Below are positions 13,101-25,100 of a DNA stretch of 64,000 nt, piece after piece. The notes below the pieces were generated by a model. It was not told the DNA's origin. It ran no database searches and saw only the letters and a program-made list of their open reading frames with translations. Every line of letters begins with the position of its first letter. Positions within the stretch are counted from its first letter, which is position 1. The stretch spans positions 17,118,607-17,182,606 of the forward strand of contig CM026568.1 in NCBI GenBank assembly GCA_015143295.1, given 5' to 3'. The translations under genes and the position numbers were made by a program. This stretch comes from Tetracentron sinense. Its lineage: Eukaryota > Streptophyta > Magnoliopsida > Trochodendrales > Trochodendraceae.

Positions 13101-16100
13101 TCACCCTTAGATTTCAACATATATACTCATGTAGTATGAGAAAAATCAGCCATAAAAAGTAAAAAATACTTAAAATCACACGATGAAGTAATAGGGGATG
13201 GTCCCCACACATCAGAATGCACGAGAGAAAATGATGAATTGCATTTATTACTACTATAGGGATATGAAGTTCAACAATGTTTTGCAAATTCGTAAGTTTC
13301 ACACTGAAAAAAAGAAAGCACACTAAAAACAGATAAATGTGGAAACAAACACCTAAGAAGGGAAATGGAGGGGTGGCCAAGACGCCTGTGTCACCGGTAT
13401 AACTCCTCTGTACTACTAATACTCCGAACACCATAGAGTATCTACTAGACTGATGAAGCAATGGGAGGCAAATGGTCAAGCAGATACAGTCCTCGCTCCT
13501 CATGGCTTGGATTATCTCTCCATCGAATCATGAGAAGAAAAGAAAGTGACGTTATAGTTCAACAATTTGGTAATATGGCTAATGGATAAAAGATTCAAGG
13601 TGAACTTGGGAACATCAAGAACAAAGGAAAGGCACATAAAGAGTGTAACATCAATACTCCTCTTACCCGCAATGGATAATAAAGTATCATCCGCAATTTT
13701 AACTTTGTGTCTACCAGAATCAATGAAGTAAGATGAAAAAAATGAAGACATACCGATCATATAATTAGATGCTCCTAAATCAATGATCCATGAGCGACTA
13801 TGATCAGAAATAGATGCACTGAGAGCCGAAGCGGAGGTACCTGAGTAAGGGACTGAGGCGGCATTAGCGATACTTGATGTCTCCAAATGGGACATAAAAC
13901 GGTGAAAGGCATCAATCACATCTCGAGACAGGTGAGGGCTATTAGATAAAGGTACAGTAGTAGATATTGGGGCTATGGATGTAACAGAGTTTACACTGGA
14001 ACCCCCTCCAGGTCTTCTCCATGTCTCCTCGTCCACCACCAAGACCCTGTGGGGGTGGACGGTCATATAGATCCCAACAAGTGTATTTTGTATGACGTGT
14101 ACGCCCATAGTGGTCACATTTAAGTTTGTCCCGATCATCAGTAAAAGGTCCAGAAGAACCAAAACGACCACCTCTGCCACGACCACCACTCCTGCCTCCC
14201 CACTAGAATGAGGAAGCTAAGGCAAATCTATCAATAATGGAAGGGAGCATAACACTCCGACGACGCTCCTCACGGTGTAAGTATGCATAGACCTCATTAG
14301 GAGGTGGGACCGAGTCTTTGTCAAGTATATGAACCCTGACTTATTCATAGTCCATATTCAACCCTGCAAGTAGCTCAAACACCTGATTCTGTTCAACCAA
14401 TTTTGTATAAGCAGCCGCATCCTCAGGGCACTTAGCCTTGAAGGTCTGATAGTGATCTATCTCTTCCCAGAGACGGCGAAGAGTAGAGTAGTAGGTGGGA
14501 ATAGACATATCCCCCTGCTTGAGTTGTGAAATACTCTGACGCAACTCTTAAACACGAACTATACCACCTATCTCAGAATAGGTCTGTGTCACAGCATCCC
14601 ATATAGCTTTTGCGGGAGGAAGAAACAGGTAGGCACTACTGATGTCTGACTGCATAGAGTGGAGAAGCCATGACATTACAATTGCATTCTCAGCCTCCCA
14701 CTTGACATAGGATGGATCTGTAAACTTGGGAGTGGAGATAGTACATTTTAAGTATCTCATCTTCTCATTGCCTTTAACAAACAACATCACAGATTGAGAC
14801 CAAGCAAGAAAATTTATCTCATCTAACTTCATTGTAGTAATCTGGAGGTTGGGTGCATCACTAGCACTAACCTCAATACTCCCTCCACCCTATACAGGGA
14901 CACTAGAGGACTGACTAACCTCAGATTCATCCATCAAGAATGTCACAAAGCTGTTTTACACAACCCAACAAACTAGGGTTCCACAACCCAAAAAAAGCAC
15001 TCAAAAGTACCTCCACAATAGGTAGAATAGGCAAAAACACCAAAAAACAGTAACTCGACAACCTAACAGTGTTCAGACAATAGAAATCCATGAAATAAAC
15101 CCCACTAGCCATATACCAATTCTCGAGTAACAAAAAAGGACCCCAACAGTTTTTAAAAAAAAGGCAATTATGGGGGTGAAAAACCTTCGTCGGGCATTCA
15201 ATACTTCTCCGATCTTCATTAAACTTGTTTCAATCCGTCAATATTGATCATATGGATCAAACACAATAGGTTTGAGTCCCCAAAAAACTCCTAAATCAAT
15301 TGCATAATCCAAAAAACCAAATTTGGATTTTTTCTTCTAATTTTTGACGAAAACTCAGAAAAAGCACATCTCCAGGCTTCAGAAAATTCTCAAAAAATAA
15401 CCAAAATTCTCAGAAAAACACGAACTATCACATGGAATCGAAATATTTTCTGACGCGTTAATTCATACGGTTCCGTACAGCTGACGTCAGCACTCCTCTG
15501 AGCTCTTCCTACTGAGTTGTATTCCCTGGGTCTTCTCTTTGGCTTTGATACCAAGTTGGTTTAGTTTTTTAGGTTATTGGGGTTAGAAGTTACGGTTTGA
15601 GAGAGAGGAAGAAGAAGAGATTAGGTTTAGGGAAAAATAGTGAGAGATTAATGATCTCTCTTACACTTTATTATTTATATTCCACTAATGGTCTACTAAT
15701 AGTATATATGAGCTACTAATAGTAGACCCACAATACAGTATATAAGAAATAATATAAAGACAAGGCCCATAAGAATAAATCCCATAAAGCCTTATTCAAT
15801 AGGTGGGCCCACTATATATATGACAAAAAAGTTGGGGGCCACTATATATATGACAAAAATTTGGGGGGCCAATTATACTATAAAAATTTAAAAAAAATTG
15901 AGGGCCCCTCTATTTCATACCTCCCCAAGAAGAGTTTACAAAAATTTCGGGCCTCACCCCCTGGCTCCACCCCTGTGTTGACGTCAGCACACTCAGTGGT
16001 TCCTCCTCTTGCGCTGTGTTCCCTGGTTCTTCCACAGAGCTTTGATACCAAGTTGGATTGAAGGGGACGAGTATTAGGGTTTATGATTAGGGTTTGAGAG

Positions 16101-19100
16101 AAGAAGAAGAAGAAAAGTAGGGGAAAATTAGAGAGAGAGATGAATGATCTTTCTCCCACAATTTATTATTTATACAATTATACTCCACTAATGATATACT
16201 ACCAGTATATAAGAGATACTAATAGTATACCCAAAATACAGTGTATAAGAGATAACATAAATATAAAGCCCATAAAGCCTTATTCAACAGATATTGTTCC
16301 GGGCCTTTCGGCTGCTACCTCTTCACAGAAAATGGTTATTATTCCTGAACATAAGCTTAAGAGTCTTCGTCGAATGATGTACCAGTTAGAGAGTACTTCA
16401 TCAACTGCCTTCATTTACTTAGGTATACATGGATCTGCACTTAGTGCCACTTTTCGTCATTCCAACTCCCCGTCATGGATTATTGATTTAGGTGCCTCTA
16501 ACCCTATGCAAGATATGTCATTCATTTTCTCTTCATATTATATATGTTTTGACTTTTGATAGGTGTCTGGAAAGGAGATTAAACTTCTTCCTAATCTTTC
16601 CTGATCCCTAGTATTTCATGTTCCTAAGCTTTCAACAAAATTATTATCTGCCAATAATCTGACAAAAACTAGATTGTATGTTAATTTTTTTTTTTTAAAT
16701 CACATGTGGCTTTTAAGACTCGAGTAGGAGGACGATTAGGAGTGATCGTGAAGCTAATGGTTTATATTTTCTCAAAGATGCTCCATCCATCTCTGCTCTC
16801 ATCAATCCAGTAGTTCTAGTAGTATAAAGCCCAAATAATGTGTTGGCACTATCGTCTTAGTCGCTTGTCCTATCAGTCATTACAGCGTTTATTTCCTAGT
16901 CTTTTTATTTCTTCATTAGATATGCAAGGTGAAATTTATCAATTCACAAAACATTGTTATACGTCTTGTCATTTAAGTATTCATAAATTAGATGTTTTGT
17001 TTGCTCTTGTTCATCCTGATGTTTAGGGACTAGTTATTATCACAACTTTGTTCAGTTATCGATATGTTGTTAGCTTTACAGAATACAGAAAAGTTGAAAA
17101 AAAAAATAGATTCTAGAGGAATTGCGCTTGGAATCTGGGAAGAGTGATTGATTTGAAGGAAGAAGCAGACCATACGCAGGCAACACCAAAAGCTGGACAG
17201 TATAGATTTTAGAGGAATTTTCTTTTCTTAAAATATGGCACTGTAATACCCACCAATAAGTAACGAAAAAAAGGAGAGAGAGAAAGAGAGGAGGTTGAAC
17301 CGCTCAAGACGTTTCAGGCCATTCTTCCTCTATTTTTTTCATCTGTTTTTTTATATGGCACTGCAAAGACGTCTTCCTTCTCTGATTGTTTTTTATATGG
17401 CACTATAAAATGTACCAGCGAGGAAGAAGAAAAAAGAGGGAGGGAGGAAAGGGGAGGTTGAAGACCTCTGGTTCTTCTTCCTCCTTTCTTCTTCTCTGTT
17501 TTTTTTTTTAAGATATGGCACGGTAAATACGTACCAGTGAGGATTACCCAAAAAAAAGATGAAGAGAGGGAGAGAAAGGGGAAGGGGGTTTAAGATGTAC
17601 CAGAGAAGTTCTTCCTCCTCCTTCGTCTTCTTCTTCTCTGTTTTTTTTTACAGCATGTTGAAGCTACCTCTATTGGTTGTGATGACGTAAGAGAAACTCC
17701 CCTTTTGGATTAAGAAAACTCTCCTTAATCCATCCAATCTAAAAACCGCAGAAGATTTTTACAACCAGTTGGAAGCTAACAATCATGCATCTTCAAGCTC
17801 TTCTTCCTCGTTTCTTCTTCTCCTGTTTTTCTTTTTTACGGCATATGTTGATCACTTGGTTGAAGATGGACTAGAGATGTTGCAAAAAGAGGGAGGGAGG
17901 GAAGGGGCAAGGGATTGCAGCGTACCGTTCTTCTCCTTCCTGCTTTATCTTTCTCTCCCTCCTTACTATTTTGGTATATAAGACGTCAGTTGTCTTTCTA
18001 TCATTCTATTTTGTTTCATTTTTTAAAAAGAAAAACATGCTGACTTACTATTTTAAAAGAAATAGGAGAGAGATGGTAAAAAAAGGGCCTTTTTAAACTG
18101 TGACAGTGTAGCGTACATAATGAATAAAAAACGTTTAAAGGGTGTACGCCCCTCTGATGGCGTACGCCTCTTCTAACGCTTCAAACTAAATGCGTTCGCC
18201 TTAAATCCTTTTCCGTTTTTTCTTAACGCCTTGTAGCATTTTGGGAACGGCGTGTCTCCAGACATACGCCTCCACCGTTTTTTAAAACACTTAGTAGTAA
18301 TAAGTGATCCACCAAGTCCTCTACAAAAAGGCACATGTACAATTTGTTAGCCAGACACCAACCTCTATGCATAAGATGGTCGCTAGTTAACATTTTGTCT
18401 AAAATCATAGTCCACAAGAAAAAAAGATACCTTAGAAGGAACCATCAGAAACCACCCAGTCTAATGAGGAAAAGAAACCAAAGGTCTAGATTGTAAAGCT
18501 TACAAAAAAGATCTCATTGAAAACCATCCCTTATTGTCTAAACTCTAAAGACCAAACCCAACTATCCCTAATGGTAGGACTAGGGGTGACTTGCATAATG
18601 CAGGTTAGTAAACCCAAGAGGTCCCGAACCTCCCAGTCAAAAAAATTGCATCTCAGTTTGGGTGTCCAAACCGGAGCCCCTTTTTGCCACTCCAAATATT
18701 CTGCTATTGACGCGTCCTTGTTTGATGCAAGAAGGAAAAGGTTGTTGTAAGCCTGTCTAAGAGTGGATTGACCGCACCATTGATCATTCCAAAAACTGAT
18801 ATGTTCCCCATTGCCCACCTTGAAGTGGGTAAGTTTGGAGAATTCATCCCAACCTTGCATCATAGTCTTCCACACCCTGACCCCATTGGACCATGCCCTA
18901 TCTTAGGGTGCCACTTATCAACCGACCCATGTCCAGCTTCTATCACTGCCCTCCCAAGACTGCCCTCCTCATCACCATAACGCAAAAGCCACTTCCACAA
19001 AAGAGCCTTGTTCACCCTAATGAGAGGTTGAATATTGAGACCACCTCCATTCTTTGGTAGGGAAATAGTTTTCCAATCTACCAAATGGTACTTCTTGGTA

Positions 19101-22100
19101 TCACCCTTCACATTCCATAGGAAATCCCTTTGTATTCTTTCTAGAACGGAAGCAATAGAAGCTAAAACTAGTTTTTCATATTTCTCTTGTAGCTTTTATT
19201 TCTTCTGTGTCGTTGCCCCCTAATGTTTCAGATGCTTTGTCTTAACCAAAGTGATGAGAAGCTATAACATATGTCATATGTGTGAGGAGATGAAGGCCCT
19301 ACAAAAAAAATCATATAGGAAATAGTAAATCTTTAAAGAGGGAAACAAACGGTTGGATGTAAGTGAGTGTCACAGTGAAGCACAATGCAAACAGCTCAAT
19401 TGAGAGGTATAAAGCTAGACCGGTAGCTAAAAGATATACTCAATACATACGAATTTGATTATCAAGAAAACATTTGCTCCAGTTGCTAAGATAAACTCTA
19501 TCAGAGTTATCATGTCTCTTGCAGCAAATCAGTCATGGCCTCTTACACCAATTTGATGTAAAGAATGCCTTCTTCGCGGTGACCTAAAAGAGGAAGTGTA
19601 CATGAGGGTACCACCTGGTTTCTAGTTCTTTGGGAGTGAAGAAAAAGTTTGTAGGTTGAAGAAAGCATTATATGGGTTCAAACAATCTCCCGGAGCTTGG
19701 TTTAAGAGATTCAGTGGTGCTATGAAGATGATTGGTTATAGACAAAGTCAAGTTAATCACACACTGTTTGTTAAAAGAACACCAAACAGCATTACAACAT
19801 TGATTGTTTATGTTGATGACATAGTCTTGACTCTTGACCGGGAGTGGAATGAAAAAAATTCAATGATACAAGAGGTATCTAGGACAAGAGTTTGCAATAA
19901 AAGATCTTAGTGCAGTAAGATATTTTCTAGTAATTGAAGTTGCTTAATTAAAGGAGGTTCATTTGTCAAAGAAAGTGTGTACTAATCTTCTGAAAGAGAC
20001 TGAGAAACTTGGAGCTGAACCAATTGACACTCTAATTGAGTAGAATCATGGACTAAATGTCCAAGATGGACAGATGGGCAGCCTTTAATTGATGCAGGAC
20101 ATTTCCAAAGGTTGGTGGGAAAACATCTATGTATCCCTTACTCGTCTGGATATTGGATATGTCATATGCTATCAGTGTTATTAGTCGGTACATACATTCA
20201 TGTTCAAAATATCAGTATCGGTAAGTCCAAAACAGGATACGTATCGACGTATCGGACCGTATCAGATAGATACGGCGGAAAAAATTAGGATACGCTAAGA
20301 AATGCTTGAATACGCAATGAAAAACTTGGATACCTTGCATAAAATTTATTTTAATACAAATATAAGATATTAACAAACTAAATGAAGGTCTCCAATTATG
20401 TTTATAACCATACATATGAGAGTTGAGAATTTTATAAGTTAAAAAAAGTGTGCATGCTGTGCTGATAAGAAGACATGAAAATACAAACCATAGTCACTTA
20501 GCTAAGTATAAGAAAAATATTTTAGATATTAAAACCTTACATTCAATGAGTTAAATAAAAATATATTAAATTACAACCATAAATTTTAAACTTAATGTAA
20601 GTCTTTTTATGTTGGATTGTTATACTGTTAGTTGACTTTTTGAACCTGTAGATGAAAATATTTTTCAAGACTAAAGTATGAGACTTTTTTTACCAAACTT
20701 TTGGGTTTTGATCATTTTTTATATAATAAAGTTAATAAAATTTTGATATTTGAGAAATACCTTATCATTTGAAAGTTGAAATTTTGACCAAGTCCCTAAA
20801 AGGTGCTAAAAATAGGGTTTTGTTCTTGAACTGAAAGTTGACTTTTTATTATTCATGAATTTGAATCAAGATAATTCTTATTGAATTCAAATGGGGGGAT
20901 AACCATATTTGCATATTAATATCTTAAGTAAATGAAAATAATATTAATTTAAAATCATTTACTTAAATAATATTTGATATAAATAAATTGTGCTTATCAA
21001 GTCTGTGTTGTGGATCCTAGTGTAAATTGAAGAAAAGAAAAAAAAATTGAAAAATCCCCCATATCAAGCCTGTATCGGTCTGATACGGGGGAGGTTTTTT
21101 TTTCAGTGTACCAGTGTATCGGGTAGCTCCAAAAGGGATACATATCGGCCCGTATCGGTCGATACGTATCAATATTTTAAACCATGCATACATTTGCCTA
21201 GGACGACTCATCTTGAGGTTGCATACAATATTCTTCGATACTTGAATTCATCTCCTGGGAGATGCATATTGTTTTTCAATCATGGTCATTTGAGGATAGA
21301 GGCATTTATAAATGCAAACTAGCTGGTTCAGTTACAAATTGCAGATCTACATCTGGTTATTGTTCGTTTATTGGAGATAATCTAGTTACCGGGAGGAGTA
21401 AGAAGCAATCTGTGGTTGCCAAATTTAGTATAGAAGCTAAGTATAGGTCTAAAGCACATGGTGTGTGTCAGCTCCTGTGACTGAGGATGATTTTATAAAG
21501 CTGGGTTTCAGTACGCCAAGTCCAATGAAGCTTTATTGTGATAACAAAGCCGCTGAAAGAGAATAACTCAAGAATAGTCAAATTTGTATACACCATTTGT
21601 AAAGTCAGAGTACCAAGTGGCAAACATTCTTACTAGAGATGTTACTAAAGCTCGATTATCTGAGATCTTATACAAGTTAGCATATCAAACATCTATGCTC
21701 CAACTTGAGGGAGAATGTTGACAAAATGGTATATGTGTCTTTCTTAGTTATGTTGGTCTTATGTATTTTATGTTATAATGTTAATGTGTAATGGAATTAT
21801 TATCCAACATATTATTTTAATAATAAAAAAATTATCCTAGAGTTGTTTAAAGAAAAAAGACACTCCTAATGTTATCCTTCTTTATTCTTCTCTCTTTAAA
21901 CGCTAATCTTCATAAACCACTATTTCAAGTAACTATGACATAGACAAAGTTAAATCTAAATAAATACTCAAAACCACTGATCAGGATTAAAAGTGTTGCA
22001 AGAAATAAGTTAGATGTTATTGCAATCAAAAGTATATTGTGCAACACATCTCCAGAAAGCACACACCTTGAAGAAAACCAGGCATAAGTAGCATGGCGTA

Positions 22101-25100
22101 ACAACCAAGGGCAAGAAATTTTGTGATCCACCTGTAGCCTACCCTGAATAAATAAATGACCAAAGAGGTATCATAAACAAATACAAATCACATAATTGAA
22201 TTTCTTGGTTCATGGAAAACGTATTGCCAACAAAAGGAAATAGTAGTTCCACAATCCTTTTTTTTGTGTGTGTGTCTGTTCTGTGTGTTAAAACTGACAT
22301 TACTGTTAAGAATTTTACTTCTACAAAAGTCTAACTTAGAACTTCCTCTATTGAGCAAACAGATCCAAGAAAGGGACATTGGGGAGCATGGCTTCTATAT
22401 TCATGCGACAATTCAATGCCAAGGTACTAAAAGTCTGAAAGCCATCCATGAGAATGTTGTGTGCCTTTCATATGTGACATGGAATTTAGGTCTTACAACT
22501 CATTGCAGCTAGCAAATATGCCATTAGACTTCACTTTGAACTATACTTGAAAACCACCTACTCTCCCTGGTGATGCGGAACTAGCCACGATGAAAAAAAT
22601 GGTAGTGAGGGCATAAGAGCTTTCCCAACCAGAAACAGAGTAGTATGGTCAAGTGAAGATGCAATGGGGCAACCAAAATCTAACTTGTAGTGAGTCAAAC
22701 ATGATTAATGCTTGTTAATGGTGACTTCTTGATAAGCTTCTACGTGGACAAAGATAACCATCAGACTCTTGGGGGTGTTCTGGAACTTATGAGTTGGAGG
22801 GCACCGAGGATTATGTTAAGGCTTGTGACGCCATGGTGGGCAAATTATGAATTAATAAAATCGAAACCACCATGGGTCTTTTTCTTAGTCTATGGTCTAC
22901 CATGGGACAGATGATGCCTGGTCATGGCATCCTAAGGCAATTATAACTAATTTGTTGAGTTGCCAATCATATCAGATCGTATCCTAACGAAAAGATTCGA
23001 TTTGTTACGCCTCTAACTAAAAGGGATCCTCTCTAGGAAACCCTGTAAATAGGGGTTTGACCTCATTGATGAGCTCATTACGTACTTTGAAATCCAAGTA
23101 CAAACTCTCAACATTTTTTGGTTCTCTCTGCAACATCTTCTTTTTCCCAATAGATCATAGCTGCTCTCTCTTCCTCTCAACCATAATTCTATTCATCTTC
23201 CTTTGTTCTTCCATTTTACCTTTCTGATTCACCATTTTCTCTTTCAGTAATCTAGATCGATATGGCCAAGGTATCTGGTTTAGGTTGGTTTAGATTGCAG
23301 AATCACTCTAGATCCTTATTCTTATTCCATATCTGTATTTTCAAACCTCAGTTCAAACAATGCTCATCCAAGAAATGATTAGTGTCGGCACCTAATTTCA
23401 TCTGATTCGTCAGGAGAGGTTTTGAACACCCGAACCCATCTACCTATTTCATAGGATCCCAAGATTGATCAAAAAGAAACCACCTATAAGTTTCTTGGAA
23501 AATGCATCATATCGACATCAGTTTCACGACCGGCAAGTCAATTTAACCCAAAATTGAGTTGTCCACACTTAAATGACAGACAGGTCAATATTGGAATTTA
23601 AAATAATTTTTTAAAAAAGGGTCACTGGAATGACATTGAGGTTGGCCTCAAATTGAGTTGGCGCCACTTGGTTGACCTCTAGGTCAAAATTTGGCCCAAT
23701 TTCAACTAGAAGTAATCTAATAACTGTCAGATGCAGGTTATTTAAAATTTAAGAATATTCTCGAGTAACTTGCAATTTGACTGATAGCCTACCCTACCCC
23801 TCAACATCATGTAGATACCCCCCCGGCAGGCAACCAACCCAAAACGAGGAAAAAAAATCTCTAGGAAAACCGCAAGGACTCAATGCAACTCAAGCCCTTC
23901 CTTTAGGACTAAAAAATTCCCCAACCTCCATTATACCAAAATCATGAAGGGCTCGTTTTTTTGCTGAGAATTTTTTGTTAAGCTTTCTAGTAAGATTTAT
24001 CATCATGACATTTCAAGTCTTATCGTTTTTTTTTATGTGATACGAAATCATTCATTTTGTTGCTTTTGAAGTCTTACAAGAATCGCAACTCAAGTGATGA
24101 ACAAGGTTTTTAATTTCGAAATTCTCGATGATTTCGGCCAGCCAACCCGAACCGAAATCCCGAAATATTGCGGGATTTCGGCGAAATTTCGAAATTCGAA
24201 ATATTAATATTTTATTAATTATATATATATTTTATTAATATATATATATATTAAGAAAAAATATTTTATTAAAATTTTCTATATTTATATAAATATTATT
24301 ATTTTATTTTTAAAATTAATATATAAATTTTCGAAATTTCACGAAATTTCAGTAAAAATTTCGAAATATTTCGGAATTTTAATAAAAAAAAAAACAATTA
24401 AAAACACTATTTAAAAATAAAAAATTCAGATTTTGGCCGAAATTTCACCTTCGAAATTTTGGCCGAAATTTGATTTTCGAACTAAACCCAGTTTCGATGT
24501 TGTTGGGGTTGTCCGAAAACGAAATTTCGCGAAATTTCAACCAAATTTTAAACCTTGGTGATGAAAAGCACGATACATCAAAAACCTCACAGATATCCAA
24601 AATATAGTTCCATTAACTCCGTGGATCAGAACGCTATGGTCATTCAGAAAAAGGGGGCAAAAAAACAATGAATTTACAAGAACTTAGACAATTTTGCGGC
24701 ACAATCCAAAAACAGTTGTATTCCAGGAAACCAAAATTGATAATTTAGACACAAGAAGAAATCAAAAGAATAAAAAGTAGTACCCAAGATATCTCAAGAG
24801 CTTGAAGCTAAGGCGAGTAAGCAAATAGGTCTCGGCAGCGGCATGCCCGACTTCCCGGCCAAGAGACCGGCGAGGGAGAGGGAGACAAGGCAGCGACGTA
24901 TGGCTAGTGATTCGGCGCCTTCTTTGCTGATTGAGATTGTTACTTTTGCTAAAGCTGGAAGCCCTAGAAATAAAGGGTTTTTTCTCAATGTTCTTGTCGT
25001 CTTCAAACGACGAAGAGAGGAAAAGAAGACGGCTTTGATCCTCTTCTCCTCTGAAAACCGCCGTCTTCATTTCCGTCGCCATTGCCATCGTTGGAGAAGA

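Larger units (their letters stand above)
10535..15801 (-). mobile_element. Copia LTR retrotransposon B, near full length
   Basis: A 5267-bp element with LTRs at 10535-10772 (3') and 15554-15801 (5'), PBS at 15542-15553, polypurine tract next to 10773, and flanks GGTTG/GGTGG (4 of 5). Gag, protease, integrase, RT and RNase H are all present in Copia order on the minus strand, with several stops and frameshifts. The LTRs differ at roughly one site in ten plus indels, so it is not recent. Nested in the hAT-like element within Copia A. Confidence 0.92.
10080..15975. mobile_element. hAT-like element, CAGGGGCGGA family, carrying Copia B
   Basis: Ends CAGGGGCGGAACCAGG (left) and CAGGGGTGGAGCCAGG (right, reverse complement), a common plant hAT terminus. 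Its two arms (10080-10534, 15802-15975) match the intact copy at 50098-50703 in order, including the ATACATGTATAAAA block, the foldback core and the GGGCCCACTATATAT block. No clean 8-bp duplication is visible: the flanks share an imperfect GTTGAC(A/G)TCA stretch instead. Confidence 0.72.
7279..16289 (-). mobile_element. Copia LTR retrotransposon A, reversed, internally deleted
   Basis: LTRs at 7279-7499 (3') and 16051-16289 (5'), with 5-bp flanks GATAC/GATAT (4 of 5). The PBS on the minus strand is at 16039-16050 and the polypurine tract at about 7500-7515. The interior runs from leader and gag straight into reverse transcriptase/RNase H, so protease and integrase are missing. An hAT-like element carrying Copia B is inserted in its leader. 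It is nested in C0: flanking C0 sequence joins between a Ser/Thr-rich gag tail and the protease region. Confidence 0.9.
5002..21930 (+). mobile_element. Copia LTR retrotransposon C0 (host of the nest)
   Basis: Paired LTRs at 5002-5213 and 21716-21930, primer-binding site at 5214 and a perfect 5-bp target duplication AACTA (4997-5001, 21931-21935). Gag, protease, integrase, reverse transcriptase and RNase H pieces appear in Copia order on the plus strand. They are separated by an hAT (6610), Copia A (7279), a tandem-array/LINE block (about 17099-19219) and another hAT (20199). Subtracting these leaves about 4.2 kb, normal for a Copia element. All reading frames are broken. It lies in ICME intron 2, antisense to the gene. 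Confidence 0.93.

Noticed and set aside
13114-13503. 129-codon minus ORF with hydrophobic stretches resembling a membrane protein
   Set aside because: It is an out-of-frame reading of Copia B integrase; the proper frame gives the LVHSDVWGP motif.
22950-23560. Solo LTR in ICME intron 1
   Set aside because: LTR-like leader features but no matched ends or target duplication could be found.
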